A stretch of DNA of 64,000 nt, taken from the NCBI RefSeq assembly GCF_003144315.1, contig NZ_MPDK01000002.1:62001-126000 (forward strand), given 5' to 3'. The stretch is from Sulfoacidibacillus thermotolerans. Its GTDB lineage: Bacteria; Bacillota; Bacilli; Alicyclobacillales; SLC66. Positions 1 through 8,463 of the stretch are shown here, in pieces. The position numbers were made by a program, and so were the translations under genes. Each line of letters starts with the position of its first letter. Position 1 is the first letter of the stretch. The notes beneath the pieces were generated by a model that worked only from the letters and a program-made list of their open reading frames with translations, ran no database searches and was not told the origin of the DNA.

Positions 1-558
1 TTGCTTGGTGTGATCGGATTGCTTGTGCTCATGCTGACTACTTTCCAGATGGTGAATATGAACTATGATTGGACATTTGGCGCGATTCTCATGATTTATA
101 TGTTTCGACAAGCAGGAATGGGACTTGCAATGATGCCGCTGTCGACAGCTGGATTAAATGATGTTCCACGAGACAAAGTCAGTCGCGCTACAGCGTTGCA
201 AAATACGACGAGAAATATTGCAGGTTCAATTGGAACGGCATTTTTAAGCACAGTGATGCAAACAAATACGACTGTTCATTTAGCGCAATTGTTGCAGAGG
301 ACAACGGTGCAAGCCTTCCAAGGTTTTCATGTGGCGGGTCAATTGCCAACAGTTTTTGGTCCAGCAAGTAGACAAGTGGTATCTACTTGGATGAGTGTCA
401 TTGAACAAATTGCTTTTGAGAAAGGGACACAAGATGCATTTGGGGCCTCTGCAGTGATTGCTTTGATTGCTTGGGTTGCTGTGTTTTTTATCGGCAAAAA
501 GCGGCCTCCTGTAGGTATACAGGAAGGTGAGCAACCGCACATGATGATGATGGAATAG
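1..558 (+). CDS. MFS drug efflux transporter, C-terminal part (EmrB/QacA type)
   Basis: C-terminal 185 residues of a 14-helix drug:proton antiporter; the reading frame is open at base 1, so the gene starts outside the window and the TTG at position 1 need not be its start. The segment with motif MPLSTAGLNDVP followed by RATALQNTTRNIAGSIGTA is the signature of the DHA2 (EmrB/QacA) family, and the last hydrophobic helix (AVIALIAWVAVFFI) precedes a short basic tail ending in a Met-rich MMMME. It is followed by a strong hairpin terminator shared with the convergent gerD. Substrate cannot be told from this part. Confidence 0.85.
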   Translation: MLGVIGLLVLMLTTFQMVNMNYDWTFGAILMIYMFRQAGMGLAMMPLSTAGLNDVPRDKVSRATALQNTTRNIAGSIGTAFLSTVMQTNTTVHLAQLLQRTTVQAFQGFHVAGQLPTVFGPASRQVVSTWMSVIEQIAFEKGTQDAFGASAVIALIAWVAVFFIGKKRPPVGIQEGEQPHMMMME

Positions 559-565
559 CTCATGT

Positions 566-599
566 AAAAGCGCGAGACGCTTTTGTCTCGCGCTTTTTT
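566..599. terminator. Bidirectional rho-independent terminator
   Basis: Inverted repeat with arms AGCGCGAGAC (569-578) and GTCTCGCGCT (585-594), six-base loop, flanked by A-run on the left and T-run on the right. It sits between two convergent genes (MFS and gerD) and can end both transcripts. Confidence 0.9.
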
Positions 600-617
600 G
601 AAGGGTGGCATAGGCGT

Positions 618-1367
618 TTAATCGCCGCCTCCTTCGCTTCCTTCCCCACTATCACCGCCGCCACTGCCACCACCGCCTCCACCTCCGCCTTTACTTTCAC
701 CCTTGCTTTGACCGCCTTCTTGTTGTTTTTGACCCATCTGTTTCGGATTTCCACCACCAGCACTTTTTACAGCTTCCTTCATACTATCCATAAAGAGCAG
801 GCGGAACGTCGGTTCTTGAAGTGCTTCTGTCATGATTTTCATGATTTCTTTGCGGTACTCAGGACTTTTTAGCAATTGTAATTGGGTTTGTTGGTATTCT
901 GGAGAAGCCATTAAAGAAAGCAATTGTTTTTGGTATTCAGGATCCTTCATGAGTTGTTTTTGGATCTCCACCATTTGCGGACGCGCAGATTTTACAACTG
1001 CTGCGGCAAACTGAGGATCTTTCATCTGCTCCGCGAGAAACGACTTATTATGTCCTTGATTGAAAGCTTTTTCAACGGCAGCAGAGATATCAGCTTCAGA
1101 AATTGCTGCTTGTCGTTTAAAGTCGGGGCTGGAAATCGTATCTTTTAAAGTGCTCATGCCTTCTTTGCTGTGAAGAATGTCAAGTACCATCGCTTTAATG
1201 TCTGGGTAACTTACTTTGCCGCCTGCTTGGCCGCCACTTTGTTGTTGACCGCCTTCGCTAGAGGATTCGCTACCCGCAGCCTGATCGCCGCCTATTGAAC
1301 ATCCCGTGAAAAGTAGTGTAGTGGCAAGAAGCAAAGAGGTTGCTGCTCTCACAATCTTTTGAGCCAT
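618..1367 (-). CDS. gerD: Spore germination lipoprotein GerD
   Basis: Lipoprotein that clusters nutrient germinant receptors in the inner spore membrane. The N-terminus has a signal peptide ending in the lipobox LFTGC (lipidated Cys near residue 22), followed by a Ser/Gly/Gln-rich linker and then the alpha-helical GerD core with repeated QLLKSPEY/QLMKDPEY-like helices, and a very Gly-rich, acidic tail. Length 249 is somewhat longer than typical GerD because of the low-complexity ends. ATG start has a GGAGGAG site just upstream. As in Bacillus, pdaB is its neighbour, though a terminator separates the two here and kbaA is missing. Confidence 0.92.
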   Translation of the reverse strand: MAQKIVRAATSLLLATTLLFTGCSIGGDQAAGSESSSEGGQQQSGGQAGGKVSYPDIKAMVLDILHSKEGMSTLKDTISSPDFKRQAAISEADISAAVEKAFNQGHNKSFLAEQMKDPQFAAAVVKSARPQMVEIQKQLMKDPEYQKQLLSLMASPEYQQTQLQLLKSPEYRKEIMKIMTEALQEPTFRLLFMDSMKEAVKSAGGGNPKQMGQKQQEGGQSKGESKGGGGGGGGSGGGDSGEGSEGGGD

Positions 1368-1444
1368 TTGCGAATCTCCTCCTTTCTATGGGTACTATGT
1401 CCAGTCGAAAAGGGGTTATGCAGGCAATGGTTATGGCTATCCTA

Positions 1445-1476
1445 AAGAAAAAGCCCGAAACTTGTAGCTCGGGCTG
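1445..1476 (-). terminator. Rho-independent terminator after pdaB
   Basis: On the minus strand arms GCCCGA and TCGGGC (positions 1469-1475 and 1452-1458) are followed by TTTTTCTTT. It lies just past the pdaB stop and upstream of gerD, so gerD is probably transcribed from its own promoter. Confidence 0.8.
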
Positions 1477-1495
1477 TGCGTGAACGATATGCAAC

Positions 1496-2242
1496 TTATT
1501 GAACATTGGAGTGAACTTTTGCACCAGCAATCAATTCAGAGACAGTTGCAAATTGAAATCCTTTTGCCCGTAGACCATCGATGATTGCAGGCAGTGCTAA
1601 GTGCGTCTGTTTACAAGTGTCACTCGCGTGCATTAAGATGATGTCGCCTGGAACGGCACGGGTGAGAACTCGTTGCTTGATTTGTTCTACACCAGGATTC
1701 ATCCAATCAAGGGAGTCTGTATGCCACTGAATGACCGTATATCCCATCTGATTGAGCACTTGAATGGTATGCTTGTTAAAGTCGCCATTTGGGGTACGAA
1801 TGAGCGTAGTTTTGATGCCAAGAACGTCTTTGATTGCCTGTTCGGATTTTTGCACCTGTTCGCGCACCCAACTATCGGTGTGTTCTGAGAAATTCTTGTG
1901 CATATGGCCGTGACTACCAATTTCAAAGCCCATTGCTTTTATCCGTTTTGCAATTTCCTGATGGTGAAGAACCCAAGGTCCTGACAAAAAGAACGTGGCT
2001 TTTGTCACGTGCTTTGCTTGCAGGATATCAAGGATTGGACCTGGCGCCTTTTCTCCCCAGGAAATATCAAACGTAAGAGCGAGGACTTTATTTGGCGTGT
2101 CAACTTTATAGATGGCCGCTGGCGGCGGACTTTTTGCAGGACTTTGCATCGCATAAGTCGCCGGCGCGGTTAAGCCAAGGCTTGTGCCAAATAGCGTGGC
2201 GGCAAGAGTGACTCGCGCCACAAAGCGCCGTATTGAGATCAT
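1496..2242 (-). CDS. pdaB: Polysaccharide deacetylase PdaB (sporulation)
   Basis: Exported polysaccharide deacetylase of the NodB family needed to keep spores dormant in Bacillus. An N-terminal signal peptide (hydrophobic stretch to about residue 33, AxA-like cleavage) precedes the NodB domain. Motif 1 reads TFDISWG instead of the usual TFDDG, which is typical of PdaB, and motif 2 is SHGHMH with both metal-binding histidines. Later conserved pieces RTPNGDFN, WHTDSLDW and ILMHAS are present. The ATG at 2242 is chosen because GGGGGTG lies at the right distance; a GTG nine bases upstream is possible. Length 248, close to PdaB. Confidence 0.92.
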   Translation of the reverse strand: MISIRRFVARVTLAATLFGTSLGLTAPATYAMQSPAKSPPPAAIYKVDTPNKVLALTFDISWGEKAPGPILDILQAKHVTKATFFLSGPWVLHHQEIAKRIKAMGFEIGSHGHMHKNFSEHTDSWVREQVQKSEQAIKDVLGIKTTLIRTPNGDFNKHTIQVLNQMGYTVIQWHTDSLDWMNPGVEQIKQRVLTRAVPGDIILMHASDTCKQTHLALPAIIDGLRAKGFQFATVSELIAGAKVHSNVQ

Positions 2243-2320
2243 GATGAGCACCCCCGTTGTTCAGTCATGAAAAGTGTGTGCGAAAAACTTGAATACCATA
2301 CGAAATGAGGGGATTTTGTC

Positions 2321-2911
2321 TTGATACGTCTACTGCATCGCTATGGGGGATTGTCTTTCTTGTTTTTTCTGTTGGGAGCGATCCTCGGGGCGTTATTTGC
2401 GCATCCTTTACAGCACTTACTTTTACCGTTTGTACGAGATATTCGCAAAGTGGGCGCGAGTTTGCGCAGCGAGTCGTTTGCACAAGTCGCATTTGCGATC
2501 TTTTCACACAATCTAATGACAAGTTTGACCATGCTAGTTGGGGGGATCTTTCTAGGGATCATTCCTTTGCTCTCTGTGATGATCAATGGAGCTCTTATTG
2601 GTTATGTCCTTGTGATCCTTACACATGCTACACATTTGAATCCAGTGGTATTATTTTTTGCTGGGATTTTTCCGCACGGAATCTTTGAAATCCCGGCTTT
2701 TCTCGTTGCAAGTGGGTATGGGTTAGAGTTAGGGTTTACAGTATTTCGTTCCTTGTGGAAACGTAAAGCCATTCTCAATGAGTGGGGGCGTTTGCGGAGG
2801 GATCTTGGGGCAACGGTGCTTTGGGTGACTGTCTTTTTAGCTGTTGCTGCCTGCATTGAGGCAGGGGTCACCCCGCATTTGCTGGCATGGGTGACCGGTA
2901 AACCTGTCTAA
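2321..2911 (+). CDS. Stage II sporulation protein M-like membrane protein (SpoIIM/DUF95)
   Basis: Integral membrane protein of 196 residues with about five hydrophobic helices. The central NLMTSLTMLVGGIFLGIIP and GALIGYVLVI, then AGIFPHGIFEIPAFLVASGYG, are the signature of the SpoIIM/DUF95 family, whose sporulation member works with SpoIID and SpoIIP in septal peptidoglycan degradation during engulfment. It is not adjacent to typical spoIIM partners, so it may be a paralogue of unknown job. TTG start at 2321 is supported by GAGGGGAT seven bases before. Its stop overlaps the stop of the convergent small gene by four bases. Confidence 0.8.
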   Translation: MIRLLHRYGGLSFLFFLLGAILGALFAHPLQHLLLPFVRDIRKVGASLRSESFAQVAFAIFSHNLMTSLTMLVGGIFLGIIPLLSVMINGALIGYVLVILTHATHLNPVVLFFAGIFPHGIFEIPAFLVASGYGLELGFTVFRSLWKRKAILNEWGRLRRDLGATVLWVTVFLAVAACIEAGVTPHLLAWVTGKPV

Positions 2912-3156
2912 TTAAAATCTTCCACTTCATCTGTGGCAAATGAGACCCATTTCTGTTCACCATTTTCGTGAAATGCGAGCGTGTAAGAATCAAGAGATCG
3001 TGCGACGATCTCAAGGTGTGAGATTCCATAATTATGTAATAGACGTTCCTCAAGTTCAGTTTTTGCGATTAAATACTTTTCATTGTTCGGATCAAGTAGC
3101 AGGGCGGCGGCTAATTGCGCGTAGCTCAGGACAAATAATTCCGCGTCATGTGTCAT
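2908..3156 (-). CDS. Small conserved-looking protein of unknown function (82 aa)
   Basis: I do not recognise the family. The protein is acidic, soluble and mostly helical (AQLAAALLLDPNNEKYLIAK, then TELEERLLHNYG), ending with a beta-rich segment and EDFN. ATG at 3156 is preceded by GGAAAGGAGACGGAAAA, a good ribosome binding site, which is why the longer upstream reading is not used. It lies between the SpoIIM-like gene and the divergent rocF. Nothing suggests transfer or decay. Confidence 0.65.
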   Translation of the reverse strand: MTHDAELFVLSYAQLAAALLLDPNNEKYLIAKTELEERLLHNYGISHLEIVARSLDSYTLAFHENGEQKWVSFATDEVEDFN

Positions 3157-3236
3157 TTTTCCGTCTCCTTTCCGTTTATATGGTAACATATGAGACGATG
3201 TGCGTTGTGTCAAGCAAATCGAAGGGATGGATAACA

Positions 3237-4148
3237 GTGGATCAAAAAAACGGGAAAAAGTTGCGCGTGATCGGAGTGCCTTCTGATTTGGGGCAAGGGC
3301 GTCGTGGTGTAGATATGGGGCCGAGTGCAATTCGCTATGCGGGTCTTTCCGATCGCTTAAAAGAGCTTGGATATGATGTGCAGGATCTCGGAAATATTGA
3401 CGTTCCCACGCCAGAATCGCGCGTGCAAGGACATGAAAAATTAAAGTATTTGGATCAAGTACGAGCAGTTTGTGATGAGTTGCGTGTACTTGTGCGGGAT
3501 AGTTTGCGCGACGGGTTTATGCCAATTGTGCTTGGGGGCGATCACAGTCTTGCCATTGGCAGTGTAGCGGGAGCTGTGGAGGCACGTGGACGACTCGGAT
3601 GTATTTGGTTTGATGCGCATGGAGACATGAATACGGATAAAACGACACCAAGCGGCAATATTCATGGGATGCCTCTTGCGGCTTCATTGGGACTAGGACA
3701 TGTGGATCTTGTTACGCTAGGTGGATTTAGTCCGAAACTACACGCTGAAAATGTTGTGCTTGTAGGGGCACGCTCGATCGACCCAGAGGAGCGCGTGTTG
3801 ATTCGCGAATCGGGAATGCATGTGTTTACCATGGCGGATGTAGATGAAATGGGGATCAGCGCTGTGATGCACAAGGCGATTGAACTTGCATCAAAAGGTA
3901 CACAAGGCGTACATTTAAGTGTTGATCTTGATGCGTTAGATCCGATGTATGCACCAGGTGTTGGAACGGCTGTTAATGGGGGATTTACTTACCGTGAGGG
4001 CCATTTAGCAATGGAAGTTTTGGCGGCAAGTGGGTGTGTAACTTCCGTCGATTTTGTTGAGGTGAATCCGATTCTTGATTTGCAAAATCGGACAGGAACC
4101 ATGGCTGTAGAACTTGCGTCATCGCTTCTCGGACTTACAGTGATGTAG
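3237..4148 (+). CDS. rocF: Arginase
   Basis: Hydrolyses arginine to ornithine and urea with a binuclear Mn centre. All metal-binding motifs are visible: GGDHS, DAHGDMN and SVDLDALDP; the opening IGVPSDLGQGRRGVDMGPSAIRYAGL is typical of Bacillus-type arginases. GTG at 3237 is chosen because GAAGGGAT precedes it and it gives 303 residues, the family length; the frame is open about 300 bases further upstream but that would add an unrelated tail. In Bacillus subtilis rocF also lies just before the cdaA-cdaR-glmM-glmS block, so this is conserved synteny, with sigW-rsiW replaced here by mnmH and an SGNH hydrolase. Confidence 0.95.
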   Translation: MDQKNGKKLRVIGVPSDLGQGRRGVDMGPSAIRYAGLSDRLKELGYDVQDLGNIDVPTPESRVQGHEKLKYLDQVRAVCDELRVLVRDSLRDGFMPIVLGGDHSLAIGSVAGAVEARGRLGCIWFDAHGDMNTDKTTPSGNIHGMPLAASLGLGHVDLVTLGGFSPKLHAENVVLVGARSIDPEERVLIRESGMHVFTMADVDEMGISAVMHKAIELASKGTQGVHLSVDLDALDPMYAPGVGTAVNGGFTYREGHLAMEVLAASGCVTSVDFVEVNPILDLQNRTGTMAVELASSLLGLTVM

Positions 4149-4178
4149 TGATCTAAACAAAGAAGGTATGTCTACCAC

Positions 4179-5243
4179 ATGTTTGTTGACCAACAGTATG
4201 AGGAGATCGCCTTGCGCGATGACATTCAATGGATCGACGTAAGGTCAGAAAGTGAATATTTAGAGGCAACAATTCCAGGCGCAGTGAATGTTCCCCTCTT
4301 TACGGACGAAGAGCGAGCACAAATTGGGACAGTGTATAAACAAGTGAGTAAAGCCGAAGCAATGGAACTTGGGCTTGTACTCGCGTCGGCAAAACTTCCA
4401 ACACTTATAGCTAAGGTGCGCGACAGTATGCAAGGCAAAACACCTGCTATTTTTTGCTGGCGTGGTGGGATGCGCAGTAAAACGGTTGCAACTGTTTTAG
4501 ATTTGATGGGCATTTCTTGTTTGCGGCTCACGGGCGGGTACCGCGCGTATCGGGAAATGGTTGTGGCGAAATTAAATGCGTGGCCGATGCAGGCGCTTCC
4601 CCCACTCATCGTTTTGCATGGAATGACAGGTGTGGGAAAAACAACGGTCTTGCGCAAATTGGCGGAACGTGGGGAACCTGTATTGGATCTAGAAGGGCTT
4701 GCAGGTCATCGTGGTTCGGTTTTTGGCGGGATCGGGTTGCAGGTGGCGAATCAAAGGCAATTTGATAGTCGCCTTTTAGATCAATTGGAAGGGTTGCAGG
4801 GAAGACCCTATCTTTTTCTCGAGGCGGAAAGTCGACGCATTGGAAGGGTTACCATGCCGGAGTTTTTATTTCTCGCGAAACAACAGGGCTATAATATCGA
4901 ACTTACAGCCCCTGTTCCCGTTCGTGTCTCACGTACACTTGCCCAGTATCGTTTAGAGGATGATGAATTGTTTGCGACACAGGTTCAGCGTGCACTGCAG
5001 TTTATTGAAAAGCGCTTTTCTCCCAACTTGCGTGTTCGCGTAAAGGAATGGATGGATCTGCGCGACTACAAAGCATTGATCGAAGCGCTGCTCCTTGAAT
5101 ATTACGATCCGCGATATAAGCATGCGATGGAGAGTTATACCCACGCATTTTGCACCATCGATGTGTCAGATTACGATCAGGCGATAGAGGAGATTTGCGC
5201 CTATGCGCGGAAGGTCGCTAGTGTGTCATCTGTCTCATCATGA
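4179..5243 (+). CDS. mnmH: tRNA 2-selenouridine synthase (MnmH/SelU/YbbB)
   Basis: Converts wobble 2-thiouridine in tRNA (Lys, Glu, Gln) via a geranylated intermediate to 2-selenouridine. An N-terminal rhodanese domain (about 1-130) carries the active Cys93 in AIFCWRGGMRS, followed by a P-loop GMTGVGKTT (148-156) and the conserved LEGLAGHRGSVFGGIG block. Length 354 is normal. It follows rocF by 30 bases, with GAAGGT upstream of the ATG, so the two may be co-transcribed. No selD is present in the window; without selenophosphate the enzyme could only geranylate. Confidence 0.92.
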   Translation: MFVDQQYEEIALRDDIQWIDVRSESEYLEATIPGAVNVPLFTDEERAQIGTVYKQVSKAEAMELGLVLASAKLPTLIAKVRDSMQGKTPAIFCWRGGMRSKTVATVLDLMGISCLRLTGGYRAYREMVVAKLNAWPMQALPPLIVLHGMTGVGKTTVLRKLAERGEPVLDLEGLAGHRGSVFGGIGLQVANQRQFDSRLLDQLEGLQGRPYLFLEAESRRIGRVTMPEFLFLAKQQGYNIELTAPVPVRVSRTLAQYRLEDDELFATQVQRALQFIEKRFSPNLRVRVKEWMDLRDYKALIEALLLEYYDPRYKHAMESYTHAFCTIDVSDYDQAIEEICAYARKVASVSSVSS

Positions 5244-5338
5244 AAAGTGAGTGAATCGCGGCATTTGCTGTGACGACTTTGCTCTTACCCGCATCCAATA
5301 AGAAACGTGATTCTTTTTCGTGGCGGGTGAAGCAGTAA

Positions 5339-6130
5339 ATGATCTATCTTGCACTCGGCGATTCGATCACTTATGGGTACGACGCATCAGATGACAACCA
5401 TCGCTTTGTTACGGTGCTAACAAAAAAATTGAATCAAATTGTGCGCACTAGCGTTCATTTGCATGCCAAGCCAGGATGGACCTCGAGCCAACTCTTACGC
5501 TCGTTAGAAAAAATCCCACAATGTATCCTCGATGAAGCCGCGCTTATTAGTTTGATGATTGGCGGCAATGATCTCATTAAGGTGATGCCTTGGTATCTAG
5601 ATAATGCAAAGACAGCGTCGGAGCGGTTACGCAAGTCGTTTTATCCACAGGTGTTAGAGATTGTCGATCGAGTGAAATGCAATGATGAAGTTGTCGTTAT
5701 GATTTGTACGGTCTACAATCCATTCCCAAAATCGGACATTGCACAGCAAGCTTTGGCGGATCTCAATGCACTTTTACGGGAGATTGCGCAGCAGCGCGGA
5801 TGTGTCCTCGTCCCGATCGACGAATGGTACGGTGGCAGTGAGGAGCAGTTTGTAAAAGGCTATCGGCGGGGTGAACTGCAGGATTTTCGCTTGGTGCGCA
5901 ACCCAATTCACCCGAACGACGCAGGTCACGAGCGAATTGCAGAAGCAATTTTTGCAAGTTATCTGCAGATTTATAATCAACGTATGGGCACGAAGTCGTC
6001 GCGATCGAAACCTCTACTGATCAAAAAGAAAAAGGAGGATGCGATGTACGTCGATAAAAAGCGCACGCATGGGAAGGCTGCCCGCGTACAAAGGCGATTG
6101 AAGAGACGCAAAAGTGTATCTAGTGTATAA
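5339..6130 (+). CDS. SGNH/GDSL-type hydrolase
   Basis: Cytosolic SGNH-fold esterase/lipase. Block I is ALGDSITYG (catalytic Ser), block III GGNDL, and block V NPIHPNDAGHERIA carries the catalytic Asp/His pair, so the enzyme looks active. No signal peptide is seen. After about residue 215 the protein has an unusual, highly basic tail (KKKKEDAMYVDKKRTH, then RRLKRRK). Inside the tail an AAAGGAGG sequence stands seven bases before an in-frame ATG at 6044, so a separate 28-residue basic peptide might be made. The upstream start has only a weak ribosome binding site. Substrate unknown. Confidence 0.85.
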   Translation: MIYLALGDSITYGYDASDDNHRFVTVLTKKLNQIVRTSVHLHAKPGWTSSQLLRSLEKIPQCILDEAALISLMIGGNDLIKVMPWYLDNAKTASERLRKSFYPQVLEIVDRVKCNDEVVVMICTVYNPFPKSDIAQQALADLNALLREIAQQRGCVLVPIDEWYGGSEEQFVKGYRRGELQDFRLVRNPIHPNDAGHERIAEAIFASYLQIYNQRMGTKSSRSKPLLIKKKKEDAMYVDKKRTHGKAARVQRRLKRRKSVSSV

Positions 6131-6225
6131 TAGAGCAAGTAGCGTGTCTCGGATTGTGGCGCTGATTTCGTGTGTATTTGTCATTTGCTGCAAAGAAATA
6201 GCGAGGAAATGATGCCGGTAGCTGG

Positions 6226-7059
6226 GTGGACTTTATGGATCAATTGATGGCGCTACTTTATAAGTTCACGATTTTTGACGTGATTGATATTTTGATCGTG
6301 TCCTACGTCTTTTACCGCGGGATCTTATTGATCCGCGGAACGCGGGCAGTGCAGTTGTTAAAAGGGGTTATCGTCTTACTCATTGTTACGGGATTAAGTG
6401 GCCTGTTTCATCTCCAAGCATTAAATTGGCTTTTGAATCGTGTGCTTGAGATGGGGCTATTTGCTATTCCTGTCGTTTTTCAGCCGGAATTGCGGCGTGC
6501 GTTAGAACAATTAGGGCGATCAAATTTGCTGAATTTAAGTATGCGCTGGCAAGTTCCGCAAGATCCTGTGCGTGTGATTCAAGAAGTTGTCAATGCTGCT
6601 CAGGTTTTTTCGAAAAATCGCATTGGTGCATTAGTCGTGCTAGAGCGTGAGACTGGGCTAAATGAATACATTGAGACAGGAATTGCGATCGGCGGTTTGG
6701 TCAGCGCAGAGTTGCTGATCAACAGTTTTATTCCCAATACGCCTTTGCATGATGGTGCGATTATTATCCGTGGAGATCGAGTTGTTGCAGCCTCATGCTA
6801 TTTACCGCTGAGTGATCGCTCAGATTTAGCCAAGGAGCTTGGGACGAGACATCGTGCAGCCGTGGGGATCACGGAGCAATCTGATGCTCTCGTTGTGGTC
6901 GTTTCAGAAGAGACAGGACAAATTTCCATTGCTGAGGCGGGAACTCTGACGCGTGGACTTGATGAAAAAACGTTAGCTGACAAATTGGCGATTGGCTTAA
7001 ACCCGCTGCGCCGCAATGCGGGTTTGCGCTTTTTTTCAAGGAGAGTGGACTCCCCGTGA
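6226..7059 (+). CDS. cdaA: Diadenylate cyclase CdaA
   Basis: Membrane-bound synthase of c-di-AMP. Three N-terminal transmembrane helices (to about residue 85) are followed by the DAC domain with the catalytic DGA motif in PLHDGAIIIRGDRVVAA and the GTRHRAAVG motif. Length 277 matches CdaA (273 in B. subtilis). GTG 6226 is the longest start; an ATG at 6235 with GGTGGA just ahead is an alternative. Its stop overlaps the cdaR start (GTGA). It opens the cdaA-cdaR-glmM unit found across Bacillota, in which CdaR and GlmM modulate CdaA activity. Confidence 0.96.
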   Translation: MDFMDQLMALLYKFTIFDVIDILIVSYVFYRGILLIRGTRAVQLLKGVIVLLIVTGLSGLFHLQALNWLLNRVLEMGLFAIPVVFQPELRRALEQLGRSNLLNLSMRWQVPQDPVRVIQEVVNAAQVFSKNRIGALVVLERETGLNEYIETGIAIGGLVSAELLINSFIPNTPLHDGAIIIRGDRVVAASCYLPLSDRSDLAKELGTRHRAAVGITEQSDALVVVVSEETGQISIAEAGTLTRGLDEKTLADKLAIGLNPLRRNAGLRFFSRRVDSP

Positions 7060-8291
7060 AGCGCGAGGGCGGTTTGTTACAAAACAACAACTTTGTGCGG
7101 TTGATTTCTCTGATCATGGGAATTGCTTTGTGGGTCATTGTCAATTCAGCTCCGGGCGGTCAAGCGAATGGACTTGCAACAATCACGCAGACTTTACGCA
7201 ATGTTCCAGTGACTGTAGTTGCCCCTTCGAATATGGTCGTTGTTTCTGAACAACCGCAGCGGGTCAATTTAAGTGTTTCTGGTAGCATTATCGACGTGGC
7301 GACCGTTCAGGCAGAGGCATCGCAAATTCGCGTAATTGCAAATGCACTTGCGCTTGGACCTGGACTCCATCAAGTTCCGGTGATTGTGGAGCACGTTCCA
7401 TCAAGTGCAGTTAATTACGTACCGGATACGGGATTTGTGACGGTCGATCTGCAGCCCAAAGTCGGCCAAACACTGCGTCCAAAGCTTGACGTAGTCGGTC
7501 AACCGATCAAAGGCTTGTCACTCGGACATCCCATTCTCTCGCCTGGTCAGGTGCTAGTAAGTGGCCCTGATACGTTAGTTCACCAGGTTGCAGCGGTTAC
7601 GGCGCGCATTGATATTTCTGGCGCGCAAGGAAATGTGACGCGGATTGTTCCTGTTTTCCCGATTTCAGAAGATGGTCGCATTGTACCAGGCGTGGAGTGT
7701 TCTCCTTCGACGATTACCGTAACAATCCCGATTGAAAATCCAACGCACGCAGTCAAACTGGTAGCGACTACGGTAGGTACGCCTGGTTCTAACTACGTGG
7801 TTTCTGGCATCTCTGTGCAACCGTCACAGATTGAGGTGCAAGGGAAGAGTGCGGTTGTCGATGCGCTAACAAGTATTGCATTACCTCCGATACCTGTGGA
7901 CCACTGGACGAAATCGCAGACAGTGCGCGTTGCGGTTCCGATTCCTTTTGTCGGGGCGCATTTGAGTCGGCCGACCGTTTTAGTGACTGTGACGATTTCC
8001 CCTAAAGCTACGGTAACCTTACAAGGTGTGCCGATCACACTTGTAGGCAAAGTGCCTGGTGTCGCATACACTTTAGAAGGGTTAGGTACGGTAAGTGTGA
8101 CCATTTCAGGGCCGGCTGAACTTGTTTCTTCTTTACAGTCGCAAGACGTTCAGGCATATGTGGATGTGAGTCAAGTTGCTCCTGGCATGAAAGACGCCTT
8201 GCCTGTCTCCCTTTCGTTGCCACTTTATACGGCGACAAATTCAGTTTTGCCGGCAGTGGTGACGGTTGCCGCAACTAAAGTTCCTGGGTAA
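7056..8291 (+). CDS. cdaR: CdaA regulatory protein CdaR (YbbR)
   Basis: Extracytoplasmic regulator of CdaA. One N-terminal membrane anchor (residues ~10-30, FVRLISLIMGIALWVIVN) is followed by four YbbR repeats of about 85 residues, each with the pattern VxVSGP or similar (VLVSGPDTLVHQV, VTISGPAELV). GTG start at 7056 overlaps the cdaA stop, with AAGGAGAG ten bases upstream, indicating tight translational coupling. Length 411 is typical. Confidence 0.94.
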   Translation: MKREGGLLQNNNFVRLISLIMGIALWVIVNSAPGGQANGLATITQTLRNVPVTVVAPSNMVVVSEQPQRVNLSVSGSIIDVATVQAEASQIRVIANALALGPGLHQVPVIVEHVPSSAVNYVPDTGFVTVDLQPKVGQTLRPKLDVVGQPIKGLSLGHPILSPGQVLVSGPDTLVHQVAAVTARIDISGAQGNVTRIVPVFPISEDGRIVPGVECSPSTITVTIPIENPTHAVKLVATTVGTPGSNYVVSGISVQPSQIEVQGKSAVVDALTSIALPPIPVDHWTKSQTVRVAVPIPFVGAHLSRPTVLVTVTISPKATVTLQGVPITLVGKVPGVAYTLEGLGTVSVTISGPAELVSSLQSQDVQAYVDVSQVAPGMKDALPVSLSLPLYTATNSVLPAVVTVAATKVPG

Positions 8292-8463
8292 TTCAAGAGC
8301 AGCATATCATGAGACTCTATTCATTTTTTGGTTCTTATGATTGCTTGCTAGAGTTGATTGCTTGTGCGACAATGTCGAAAGTAAAAACACAAGTACGAAC
8401 AAGGGCAAGGATGCGCGCAGTAAGTCGCTTAATCTTGCCTGGACGGATGAAGGAGATAACAGC

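Noticed and set aside
618-780. Gly-rich tail of gerD as a tandem repeat element
   Set aside because: It is a low-complexity coding stretch (Gly/Ser codons) within the gerD frame, not a DNA repeat with fixed unit.
2940-3236. 99-codon upstream extension of arginase
   Set aside because: Overlaps the opposite small gene, lacks a ribosome binding site at its start and would add a tail unknown in arginases; GTG 3237 fits.
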